From assembly GCF_002256285.1 (NCBI RefSeq), contig NZ_NKJE01000020.1:1-64000 (forward strand): DNA of 64,000 nucleotides. The letters run 5' to 3'. Positions 16,996-25,106 of this stretch are shown piece after piece; within the stretch, counting starts at the first letter, position 1; the number at the start of each line of letters is the position of its first letter. The DNA is from Flavobacterium sp. BFFFF1. GTDB taxonomy: Bacteria; Bacteroidota; Bacteroidia; Flavobacteriales; Flavobacteriaceae. The notes beneath the pieces are model-generated. The model made no database searches. It saw only the letters and a list, made by a program, of their open reading frames with translations, and had not been told where the DNA came from. A program made the translations under genes and the position numbers.

Positions 16996-18663
16996 ATGAA
17001 AAAAAAATTACTCTTCATTTTAATGTTCCCTATTTACGTGGTCAGCGCACAGGATTACACCCCGTTACAAGTGAGTTCAGGCTATAATGCTGACGTTATA
17101 GCTGACGGCATTAACCCTGCAGCGGTTTCTACTACCATCGCAGTGGACAATGCAGACTACAATTTTATGAGTGCGGACTACCAGGCGACTGATACGGATA
17201 CCCCTCCATCGTATGCCTTACCCCTGTCAGGTTTGATCGAAAGTCCCGATTTAGCCGGTTTGTCTTACCAATTGGCACCGTATTATGACAACAATTCACT
17301 TAGGATTGAAAACGAAGGCGATTATGGCGCATTCACTTTTTCCAACCCCGTTATGGCCACCAAAGTTTATGTCATGGCTTGTTCCGGCAGCGGACAAGCG
17401 ACCATGATAGGTTACATCTATTTTTCCGACAGTACATTTCAGGAAATCACAGCCACCGTGGTTCCTGATTGGTTCTTTAGTACCGCATTGCCTGTAGTCG
17501 CTTCGGGGTTTGGCCGCGTAAACAGGCTTACTGACGCAGTGGAAAATCCATCTGGCAATCCACGTCTTTACCAAATCGAAATAGCAATCCTTCCGGAGAA
17601 TCAGGCCAAGACGATTACAGGAATAGATTTTACAAAAACATCCACTGCTGAGGGTACAATCAATATCTTTGCCGTGAGTGCCGAGGTATTGGGATCCTGC
17701 CCAGGTCCTTCGGGTTTTGAGACTGGAAGCACGGCCACTACAGGTTCCGTAAGCTGGAATCCGGCTGTAATCAGTCCTGTAAATGGATATGACTACTATT
17801 TTTCAACCGATCCAACAACGCCGGCAGCATCGCAAACCCCGACAGGAAATGTCTCATCATCAACCTACTCCTTAAATTTTGGCAATCTCGTTACCGGGCA
17901 GCATTATTATGTATGGGTACGCTCCAATTGCGGCACTAATGATACCGGAAGTTGGCAGCCTGCAGATTTCATTACAGGCCAACTTGACACCACTTATCCC
18001 GACGGCGACATCAATACATTATTTATTACTGCCGCAAATATCAACACAGAGTCTGAAAACACCTGCCCTGGGCTGCTGTACGTGGATGTGCCTGCGGGAT
18101 ATAAGATTACCTCAACCGCTGTTTCTTATGACATGCAAACTGCCAGTAATGGTTGGAAAGCAGAACAGCGTTCTATATTGGTTTGTAACACAAGCGGACT
18201 TAAGGAAGATGCCATTTCTTCGGGGACGGGCAACACCGGAGGAACACAAAGTTACCTGAGAGAAGGCCTTACGATTGCCAACGATTTGACAGGAAGCGTT
18301 GAATTTGAGCTTCGAGCCTGGAGAACCTATGGCAATACCGATTGCGATATGGTTTATAATCGGGTATTGGGTGATACTTTCAAGGTAACAATCACCTACG
18401 AAGCATTGCTGAATACTGATAATCTCGAAAGGGAGAAATTCAACATCTATCCTAACCCTGTTCACGATGTATTGACCATTGACGCTAAAGAAGCCATCAG
18501 TGAGGTAAGGCTGTACAATATGCTTGGGCAACAGATCGGGTCTAAAAATGGCATGAACGCGCGAAAAGTTCAATTGGGAACTGCTGAACTTTCAAACGGA
18601 ACATACATCGTAAAAGTCCAAACAGCCTTAGGAACACGTTCAATGAATATCATTAAAAACTAG
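16996..18663 (+). CDS. T9SS type A sorting-domain secreted protein
   Basis: 555 residues. The signal peptide ends at VVSAQ-D (residue 20), followed by a beta-rich region, a fibronectin type III-like domain (about 235-330) and a further beta domain. The C-terminal type A sorting domain (from about 478) shows FNIYPNPVHDVLTI, VRLYNMLGQQIG, LSNGTYIVKV. It is therefore exported by the type IX system and attached to or released from the surface. No catalytic motif is visible. A TACTTTTA box at 16952-16959 with TTG 23 nt upstream may be the promoter. The interval 16761-16995 shows nothing else. Confidence 0.85.
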   Translation: MKKKLLFILMFPIYVVSAQDYTPLQVSSGYNADVIADGINPAAVSTTIAVDNADYNFMSADYQATDTDTPPSYALPLSGLIESPDLAGLSYQLAPYYDNNSLRIENEGDYGAFTFSNPVMATKVYVMACSGSGQATMIGYIYFSDSTFQEITATVVPDWFFSTALPVVASGFGRVNRLTDAVENPSGNPRLYQIEIAILPENQAKTITGIDFTKTSTAEGTINIFAVSAEVLGSCPGPSGFETGSTATTGSVSWNPAVISPVNGYDYYFSTDPTTPAASQTPTGNVSSSTYSLNFGNLVTGQHYYVWVRSNCGTNDTGSWQPADFITGQLDTTYPDGDINTLFITAANINTESENTCPGLLYVDVPAGYKITSTAVSYDMQTASNGWKAEQRSILVCNTSGLKEDAISSGTGNTGGTQSYLREGLTIANDLTGSVEFELRAWRTYGNTDCDMVYNRVLGDTFKVTITYEALLNTDNLEREKFNIYPNPVHDVLTIDAKEAISEVRLYNMLGQQIGSKNGMNARKVQLGTAELSNGTYIVKVQTALGTRSMNIIKN

Positions 18664-18697
18664 TTATCGACCTTTTATCAAATAGTCTGTAAGTATA

Positions 18698-18725
18698 AAA
18701 GCCTGAAGTTAATTCAGGCTTTTTT
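18698..18725 (+). terminator. intrinsic terminator after the T9SS protein gene
   Basis: Stem AAAGCCTGAA/TTCAGGCTTT with a GTTAA loop running into a T-tract, 35 bases past the stop. The reverse strand could also terminate the convergent kynU transcript. Confidence 0.88.
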
Positions 18726-18733
18726 GTTGGATA

Positions 18734-20011
18734 TTACTGAGAAACGATTCCCTGCTTAAGGATTTGACCAAAATCATACATATCCTCAAAAGAACAATAT
18801 AACGGGACCGGCGCCAACCGGATGACATTTGGTTCACGCCAGTCTGTAATCACGCCATTTTTCATCAGATAATCGAAGAGCGGACGGCCCTCACCGTGCA
18901 GAAAAACAGATAATTGGGAAGCACGCTGGAACGGATCCGAAGGCGTGATAATCTCAAACGAACTGCTCACCTCGTTGCCAATTTCGTGCAATATAAATTC
19001 CAGATAGGACGTAATTCGGTCGCGTTTTTCAATCAACGCATCCATGCCTACTTCCGCGAACATTTCCACAGAAGCCAAATAGGGTGCTAAACTCAGTATT
19101 GGAAGGTTGCTCACCTGCCACCCGTCAGCGCCTTCAACGGGATCAAAATCGGGTTCCATTTTAAAGCGACGTGCCTTATTGTGTCCCCACCAGCCCGCAA
19201 AACGATTCAGCGTTTTATCGGCGTGGTGTTTTTCATGGATAAAACATCCTGAAGCATTACCAGGCCCCGAATTCATGTATTTGTAACTGCACCAGGCGGC
19301 AAAATCAACGTTCCAATCGTGAAGTTCCAATTTGATATTTCCGGCAGCATGCGCTAAATCCCAGCCTACCAACGCACCAGCTTTATGGCCAGCCGCGGTG
19401 ATGGTTTTGATATCAAAAACCTGGCCCGTGTAATAATTTACGCCGCCAATCAGCACCAAGGCCAACTCATCACCGACCTCATCAATTTTTGCGAGGATGT
19501 CTTCGAGTCGTATATTGTGTTCCCCTTCCCGGCGTTCCAATTCAACAATAGCATCTTTCGGATCATAACCGTGAAAACGGACCTGGCTTTGAAGCATATA
19601 CTGGTCGCTTGGGAATGCTTTTGCCTCACATAAGATTTTATAACGCTTTCCTCCCGGTTTGTAAAACGACACCATCAACAAATGAAGGTTGACGGTCAGT
19701 GTGTTCATTACGGTAACCTCCGATGGTTTTGCGCCTACGATTTTGCCCAGCGGAGCCGCAAATCGTTCGTGGTAGTCCCACCAGGGTTTCTCCGCATAGA
19801 AGTGTCCTTCGACCGCAAGATTTGCCCAATCGTCCATGACTTCGTCTACAAAAGCCTTCGTGCGCTTCGGTTGTAGCCCAAGCGAATTTCCGGTAAAATA
19901 AATGACTTGTTTGCCGTTCACTTTGGGAAACAGGAATTCGTCACGGTATTTGGCCAACGCATCTTGTGCATCGAGCTGCCTTGCGTAGTCGCGGGTATTT
20001 TGAAAAGTCAT
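18734..20011 (-). CDS. kynU: kynureninase
   Basis: 425 residues, PLP enzyme cleaving kynurenine or 3-hydroxykynurenine to anthranilate or 3-hydroxyanthranilate plus alanine. FTGNSLGLQPKRTK near the N-terminus, VGWDLAHAAGN with the PLP-interacting Asp/His, and the PLP lysine in CSYKYMNSGPG are diagnostic. The frame is open further upstream, but that part overlaps a repeat element; the start at 20011 begins at the family-typical MTFQNTRDYA. A near-consensus TACTTTTA box lies at 20031-20038. Confidence 0.94.
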   Translation of the reverse strand: MTFQNTRDYARQLDAQDALAKYRDEFLFPKVNGKQVIYFTGNSLGLQPKRTKAFVDEVMDDWANLAVEGHFYAEKPWWDYHERFAAPLGKIVGAKPSEVTVMNTLTVNLHLLMVSFYKPGGKRYKILCEAKAFPSDQYMLQSQVRFHGYDPKDAIVELERREGEHNIRLEDILAKIDEVGDELALVLIGGVNYYTGQVFDIKTITAAGHKAGALVGWDLAHAAGNIKLELHDWNVDFAAWCSYKYMNSGPGNASGCFIHEKHHADKTLNRFAGWWGHNKARRFKMEPDFDPVEGADGWQVSNLPILSLAPYLASVEMFAEVGMDALIEKRDRITSYLEFILHEIGNEVSSSFEIITPSDPFQRASQLSVFLHGEGRPLFDYLMKNGVITDWREPNVIRLAPVPLYCSFEDMYDFGQILKQGIVSQ

Positions 20012-20090
20012 GGAGTTGTTGTTAGAGGCGTAAAAGTAGAGAAAAGAGTCGAAACCCGAAAGCCGAAATCGAAAGATGTCGTGATCCGTG

Positions 20091-20153
20091 ACCGCGTGAG
20101 GGATAGCGGCAGGCACGCGTGCAGCCTATAGCCCGACCCGAAGGGGCACGCCA
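20091..20153 (-). repeat. GC-rich intergenic repeat, family 2, copy 1
   Basis: Read on the minus strand it begins TATGGCGTGCCCC-TTCGGG-TCGGGCTATAGGC and ends near CTATCCCTCACGCG. A related copy in the opposite orientation lies at 30594-30665. Its GC content contrasts with its AT-rich surroundings, and it sits between queA and kynU without coding potential. Confidence 0.6.
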
Positions 20154-20154
20154 T

Positions 20155-20187
20155 AAAAAAAAAACCCTGCCATTGCTGACAGGATTT
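20155..20187 (-). terminator. intrinsic terminator of queA
   Basis: On the minus strand, AAATCCTGTC pairs with GGCAGGGTTT and runs into ten T (plus-strand A-run 20155-20164). It lies 25 bases past the queA stop. Confidence 0.85.
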
Positions 20188-20211
20188 CCTTTATTTTGAC
20201 TTTCGATCTTG

Positions 20212-21261
20212 TTACAAAATCAACATCGCATCGCCATAAGAGTAAAACTTATACCCTTCTTTGATGGCTTCTTCATACGCTTTTTTCATGAGGTCGTGCC
20301 CCGTAAAGGCCGAAATCATCATCAATAATGTGGATTTTGGGGTATGGAAATTCGTCACCATACAATCTGCAATGCTAAAATCGTGTGGCGGGAAAATGAA
20401 TTTATTGGTCCAGCCATCGTATGGATTTAGTGTCCTTGCAGACGAAACGGAACTTTCAATGGCACGCATGGATGTAGTTCCTACGGCACAAACCCTTTTC
20501 TTATTGACCTTGGCCTGATTTACGATATCACAGGCTTCCTGTGTAATCTTCAGTTCTTCAGAATCCATTTTGTGTTTTGAAAGATCTTCCACCTCAACAG
20601 GATTGAAGGTTCCAAGTCCAACGTGCAAGGTTACTTCAGCAAAATTCACGCCTTTAATTTCCAAACGTTTCAACAAGTGTCTTGAAAAGTGCAATCCGGC
20701 GGTTGGAGCGGCTACAGCACCTTCTTCTTTCGCATAAATCGTCTGGTAGCGCTCTGCATCTTCAGGTACCACTTCGCGGTTGATGTATTTTGGGATCGGC
20801 GTTTCTCCGAGTTCTGTCAGTTTATTGCGGAATTCCTCATATGAACCATCATAAAGGAAACGCAGTGTACGTCCTCTTGAAGTGGTATTGTCAATTACCT
20901 CGGCTACCAGAGAATCATCATCCCCGAAATAAAGCTTGTTGCCAATACGGATTTTCCTGGCAGGATCAACCAGCACATCCCAAAGTCGTTGTTCGGCATT
21001 GAGTTCACGAAGTAAAAATACTTCAATACGTGCTCCGGTTTTCTCTTTATTCCCGTAAAGACGCGCGGGGAAAACTTTGGTATTGTTCAGGATCATCACA
21101 TCGCCTTCATCGAAGTAATCGATAATGTCCTTAAACATTTTATGTTCAATGGTTTTTTCTTTTCTGTTGACGACCATCAGGCGGGACTCATCCCTGTTTT
21201 CGGCCGGGAACTCGGCGAGCAGTTCTTTCGGGAGGTTAAAGTTAAAATGAGATAATTTCAT
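20212..21261 (-). CDS. queA: tRNA preQ1(34) S-adenosylmethionine ribosyltransferase-isomerase QueA
   Basis: 349 residues, full length for the family. It transfers the ribosyl moiety of SAM to preQ1 in tRNA anticodons, giving epoxyqueuosine. [29 protein letters not shown], the [10 protein letters not shown] motif and the [10 protein letters not shown] motif are all intact. It is transcribed alone from the promoter at 21282-21313 and ends at its own terminator. Confidence 0.96.
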   Translation of the reverse strand: MKLSHFNFNLPKELLAEFPAENRDESRLMVVNRKEKTIEHKMFKDIIDYFDEGDVMILNNTKVFPARLYGNKEKTGARIEVFLLRELNAEQRLWDVLVDPARKIRIGNKLYFGDDDSLVAEVIDNTTSRGRTLRFLYDGSYEEFRNKLTELGETPIPKYINREVVPEDAERYQTIYAKEEGAVAAPTAGLHFSRHLLKRLEIKGVNFAEVTLHVGLGTFNPVEVEDLSKHKMDSEELKITQEACDIVNQAKVNKKRVCAVGTTSMRAIESSVSSARTLNPYDGWTNKFIFPPHDFSIADCMVTNFHTPKSTLLMMISAFTGHDLMKKAYEEAIKEGYKFYSYGDAMLIL

Positions 21262-21281
21262 CTATGAATTTTATTAGGGCG

Positions 21282-21313
21282 CAAATATACGACTGCGGGA
21301 TAGGCGTTGTCAA
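21282..21313 (-). promoter_or_regulatory. queA promoter
   Basis: TTG (21311-21313), 21-nt spacer and TATATTTG (21282-21289) on the minus strand. The predicted transcript starts near 21276, about 15 bases before the ATG. Confidence 0.65.
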
Positions 21314-21387
21314 GTGTTTTGGTGTTTATTTACGATAATGGCGTAAAGTTCAATGGGCGCACCGTGTGAGGGTCAGTAAACATTGCA

Positions 21388-22617
21388 TTACATCATTTTC
21401 AACACATTAAAACCCATGGTTTCGAAATCTTTCCAAAAATCAGGATACGATTTTGAAACGACCTCTGCGTCTCTTATGGTAATGGGAACATTCACTGCCA
21501 GCGGTGCAAATGCCATCGCCATCCTATGGTCGTTGTATGTTTCAATATTTACATCTTCTTTAATGCGATCTGATGGTTTCAGTGTCAGGCTGTCGGCGGT
21601 AATCGATACGCTGGCACCCAGTTTCTCCAATTCCGTTTTAAGGGCGTGAAGGCGATCGGTTTCCTTTATTTTCAGCGTATGCAGTCCGGCCAATTCGCAT
21701 CCGATCCCTAATCCAAAACAGGTTACAGCAATTGTCTGTGCGATGTCGGGTGTATTTTCCAGCGACAAGAACTGCATCTTAGGCTCACATTCCCGCTTGA
21801 TTAAGGTGATGCTGCTTTCTGAATAAACAGTATCGACGCCAAAGTCCCGGTAGATCGAAGCAATTGCCGCATCGCCCTGAAGGCTGTTTTGTTTATAGGT
21901 CTTCAAAGTGACTGAAGTCCCGGCTGAGGCCATCGCGATAATGGAGTAGAAATAAGAAGCGGAGGACCAATCCGACTCGACGGTTAGTGTACGCGGCGCT
22001 GGGTGTTCTCTGCCGGGAAATACGACAATTACGTTTCCGATAAACGAAGTCTCTACCCCAAGTTCGCGCACCAAATCCAAAGTCATATTGATATAAGGCC
22101 GTGAGGTAATATCACCAACCAGCTCGAGGGTAAGACCATTTTGCATTTTCGGGGCAATGAGCAGCAATGCAGAAATATACTGGCTGCTAACATTGGCATG
22201 CAATGAAACTTTGTTTCCAGGCAGCTTTTTTCCCTTAATGCGCAATGGTGGAAATCCTTCGTTCTCGAGATATTGGATGTCCGCACCCAATTGCTGCAAG
22301 GCATCGACCAGGATTTTGATGGGTCTTTCCTTCATCCTTAAAGAACCGGTGAGTATTACTTCCCTGTTTTCCAGTATGGCAAAAAAAGCTGTCAAAAAGC
22401 GCATCGCGGTGCCGGCGTGGTGGATATCAATAATTTTATCTAAGGAAGAAAGCGCCTGAAGCATCACTTCAGAATCATCGGAAATGGAGGTGTTTTTAAG
22501 ATTTATTTCAGGATACAATGCCTTAAGCAATAACAACCGGTTGGTTTCTGATTTACTTCCGGTGATATTAAAGGTAAGCGCATTAAAGATAACCTGTGGG
22601 CGAAGCTTTACATCCAT
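21388..22617 (-). CDS. aroA: 3-phosphoshikimate 1-carboxyvinyltransferase (EPSP synthase)
   Basis: 409 residues, shikimate-pathway enzyme joining shikimate 3-phosphate and PEP. The SKSETNRLLLLKAL segment, the GTAMRF motif, DWSSASYFYSI, KETDRLHALKTELEKLGA and NDHRMAMAFAPLA are present. The position after GTAMR is Phe where E. coli has Pro, and the preceding LFLGNA is replaced by IDIHHA; both lie at the PEP/inhibitor site. It follows the MazG-like gene by 21 bases and probably shares its transcript. The other aromatic genes are 8 kb away at 30.7-34.9 kb. Confidence 0.95.
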   Translation of the reverse strand: MDVKLRPQVIFNALTFNITGSKSETNRLLLLKALYPEINLKNTSISDDSEVMLQALSSLDKIIDIHHAGTAMRFLTAFFAILENREVILTGSLRMKERPIKILVDALQQLGADIQYLENEGFPPLRIKGKKLPGNKVSLHANVSSQYISALLLIAPKMQNGLTLELVGDITSRPYINMTLDLVRELGVETSFIGNVIVVFPGREHPAPRTLTVESDWSSASYFYSIIAMASAGTSVTLKTYKQNSLQGDAAIASIYRDFGVDTVYSESSITLIKRECEPKMQFLSLENTPDIAQTIAVTCFGLGIGCELAGLHTLKIKETDRLHALKTELEKLGASVSITADSLTLKPSDRIKEDVNIETYNDHRMAMAFAPLAVNVPITIRDAEVVSKSYPDFWKDFETMGFNVLKMM

Positions 22618-22638
22618 TTCTTATTGCCCAACGGGCCC

Positions 22639-22965
22639 TTATTTTAATTTTTCATTGTTGTGGTGGCGATCGTGGTCGCGGTTGGTCTTTAAGTCCATCT
22701 TTTTATCAAATGCGGACTGAAGATCGATTCCGGTTTGGTTGGCGAGGCACAAAACTACGAAAACGACGTCAGCCAATTCTTCGCCGAGGTCTTTATTCTT
22801 ATCGCTTTCCTTTTCTGACTGCTCTCCGTAACGGCGGGCAATTATGCGTGCCACTTCGCCTACTTCTTCCGTGAGCTGTGCCATGTTGGTGAGCTCATTA
22901 AAATAGCGCACTCCGTGATCCTTGATCCAGTTGTCTACTGCGATTTGGGCGTTTTTGATATCCAT
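22639..22965 (-). CDS. MazG-like nucleotide pyrophosphohydrolase
   Basis: 108 residues, a single all-alpha NTP-PPase domain with the metal-binding EEVGEVARIIARRYGE and EELADVVFVVLCLAN motifs. It likely hydrolyses non-canonical NTPs or dNTPs to monophosphates. The C-terminus is His/Asn/Lys-rich. A TATTTTTG -7 box lies at 23013-23020. aroA follows 21 bases downstream. The 150 bases upstream hold no gene. Confidence 0.88.
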   Translation of the reverse strand: MDIKNAQIAVDNWIKDHGVRYFNELTNMAQLTEEVGEVARIIARRYGEQSEKESDKNKDLGEELADVVFVVLCLANQTGIDLQSAFDKKMDLKTNRDHDRHHNNEKLK

Positions 22966-23117
22966 GAATTAATTTTTTTTTTCAATAAATTGTTGGTTTT
23001 GTTAACTAGTCTCAAAAATAAAAACCGTTGATCGCATCATGTTTCGCTTAGGTCAGCAAACATATCAAAGACATTGCCGGATGGCCCTATCGAACCGGGA
23101 TGGTCTTGCATTTTGCC

Positions 23118-25103
23118 CTATACCTTCTTTAAAACAATTTTCTCGCTTTGCTTATCGATAATTTTCTTATAATAATCTTTTAAAACCGAATAAAAACCAG
23201 GGGCCACCAACATTTGATTCGTAGTGTAGGCAGAGGTAATTTGTATATTATTTCCTAAATGCTGTATAGTATAATTGAAGGAAGCTACCCCCTCAGGTGT
23301 TGCGACGGATAACGATTCGGGCATAGACTCCACGACATAGCCATCTGGTATCCGGAGTGTGATATTCATCCTGTTTTGCTTCGGATAACCAAAAAAAACC
23401 GGCATCGTTCTTTGTTCCTGGTTAAAAGGGTTTTTAGTCTGGCTTAAAAACAACATGGGATTGACATACATTCTGTCATTAATAATTTCGGCGCTATTGT
23501 CAGCGCTAAAATCAAAGGTTTCAATAATCGGCAACGACAAATCACCTTCGTTTTCCAAACTATAATTCTTAATTACAATTCCATGTAATATATTTTCCAG
23601 ATGCTCCAAATACTGATCTGAATTAACGCCTTTAAAATTTTCCCTGAAATGCAATGCCTCGTAATCTGTTCGGTTAAATCTTACTTTACCGTTTACATTT
23701 CCCATTTTGTCCAATTCGGCTAAAACAGCTGTCTGGGTTTTGGACACTACGCTCGGCCGCATATCAATTTCTTCAGAATTTCCATCATTTTGTACCAATC
23801 TACCATGCCAGTTTAGCGTATAAATCGGCAAAATGCCCATTGGAGCGTTTTTATTTGTAGCATCCAGCAGTAATCGCTTACCACTGATTTCAGTGGCTAC
23901 GACGACATAGTTAAAACCATTCTGGTTCGGATATACAGGAACGCCATGTTTGACTGTACTTACCAAAACAGGAAACGAAATTACCCCGGACCTGTTGAGC
24001 ATCGCGCACAAAATAAAATTGATTTCGGCCACATTTCCGGAACGTTCAATCCACGCTGTTTCCACCCCTTTATCAGTAAATTTTCCAAATTCACCGTTCC
24101 AATTCATTCTTGTCTTTACAAATTCATACACCAACTTAGCCCGCTCTTCATGGGTCTCAGCTGATCCGAGAATTTGCCGCAGTTCATTGTCCAAATAATC
24201 TCGTTTTTTCAATTGTCCTCCGAAATATTCGCTGGAATAAATTTCCTTAGTAACTCCTTCCCATGTTTTCGAAAAGTCTTTTTCCGGCTCAGTTGCACTT
24301 CTGATTACCTCCAGTTCGTGGTCCACTGCACTCTGGTAATTTTCGAGGTTATCTACAAAATCTTCCGGCTTTAAGGCAGGAATATCCTTACCGCTGAACG
24401 TCGTAGCAACCTGATTAAACTCGAGCATGTCAGTCCGTGTTGTAGTGGCGTTATAGAATCCAATCGAATTGCTTTCTATTTTACTGGCAGAAGTAATACC
24501 CGCACCGTAGCCCTTAAGCAATTGTTTATACCCATAAGTAACCGGAATATCGGTTTTATATTCTACGAAGTCAACTGGAATATCCCTCTGAAAAAGAAAC
24601 GTTGGAAAACTCGACAAATCTTCGCTTTTGAGTTTGTACCTAAATTCGATAACAGACCCCACTTTTACATTTGGGAGCGCTATCGTTACCGTCTTCCAAT
24701 TGTTATTGACTTTTTCGGTGAATTTCCCATCACTGCTGATTTTTGTTTTCTCAACTTTACCGTCGGCCAAATTGTAAGTGACTGCATCCGTAACCCGAAG
24801 CACATCCTGATTGAGGTTCTCATACCCAATATAATACGGGACTTCGTAATTGGCATATCCCAAGCCCTGTTTTTTGTAAATTTTGATACGCATTTCAAAC
24901 GAGTGTTCAACACTAAAACCACGTTTTTGATCGTATCCAAACGTTGTTTTTCCTTTATTGTATAAAACTGCTGCTGCTGCTGAGGAATCTTTTGGATGTG
25001 ACGTCTGCTGCAGTTCCGCAACTGAAACTTTTCCAAATTCAAACTTCTGCGCAATTCCGCTTCCGATTGTAAAAAAAAATAGTAACGCAAAATAGCCTTT
25101 CAT
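23118..25103 (-). CDS. DUF3857/transglutaminase-like protein, catalytically degenerate (paralogue 2)
   Basis: 661 residues with a signal peptide (cut after about residue 18), an N-terminal DUF3857 beta domain, a transglutaminase-like domain (about 285-440) and a C-terminal DUF3858-type beta domain. Where the active protease fold has Gly-Asp-Cys, this protein has SGNVAEIN, and the catalytic His position is Tyr (FNYVV). Only the last acidic position (LLDATN) resembles the triad. It is most similar to its upstream neighbour, ending in the same EKIVLKKV tail, so the pair arose by tandem duplication. It is the last gene of a three-gene operon, probably periplasmic or on the cell surface. Confidence 0.85.
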   Translation of the reverse strand: MKGYFALLFFFTIGSGIAQKFEFGKVSVAELQQTSHPKDSSAAAAVLYNKGKTTFGYDQKRGFSVEHSFEMRIKIYKKQGLGYANYEVPYYIGYENLNQDVLRVTDAVTYNLADGKVEKTKISSDGKFTEKVNNNWKTVTIALPNVKVGSVIEFRYKLKSEDLSSFPTFLFQRDIPVDFVEYKTDIPVTYGYKQLLKGYGAGITSASKIESNSIGFYNATTTRTDMLEFNQVATTFSGKDIPALKPEDFVDNLENYQSAVDHELEVIRSATEPEKDFSKTWEGVTKEIYSSEYFGGQLKKRDYLDNELRQILGSAETHEERAKLVYEFVKTRMNWNGEFGKFTDKGVETAWIERSGNVAEINFILCAMLNRSGVISFPVLVSTVKHGVPVYPNQNGFNYVVVATEISGKRLLLDATNKNAPMGILPIYTLNWHGRLVQNDGNSEEIDMRPSVVSKTQTAVLAELDKMGNVNGKVRFNRTDYEALHFRENFKGVNSDQYLEHLENILHGIVIKNYSLENEGDLSLPIIETFDFSADNSAEIINDRMYVNPMLFLSQTKNPFNQEQRTMPVFFGYPKQNRMNITLRIPDGYVVESMPESLSVATPEGVASFNYTIQHLGNNIQITSAYTTNQMLVAPGFYSVLKDYYKKIIDKQSEKIVLKKV

Positions 25104-25106
25104 ATG

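Noticed and set aside
20012..20116. Upstream extension of kynureninase
   Set aside because: It is made partly of the intergenic repeat at 20091-20153, and the homologous start is MTFQNTRDYA.
21262..21387. Possible further repeat copy (GCACCGTGTGAGGG)
   Set aside because: The match to family 2 is too short to be meaningful.
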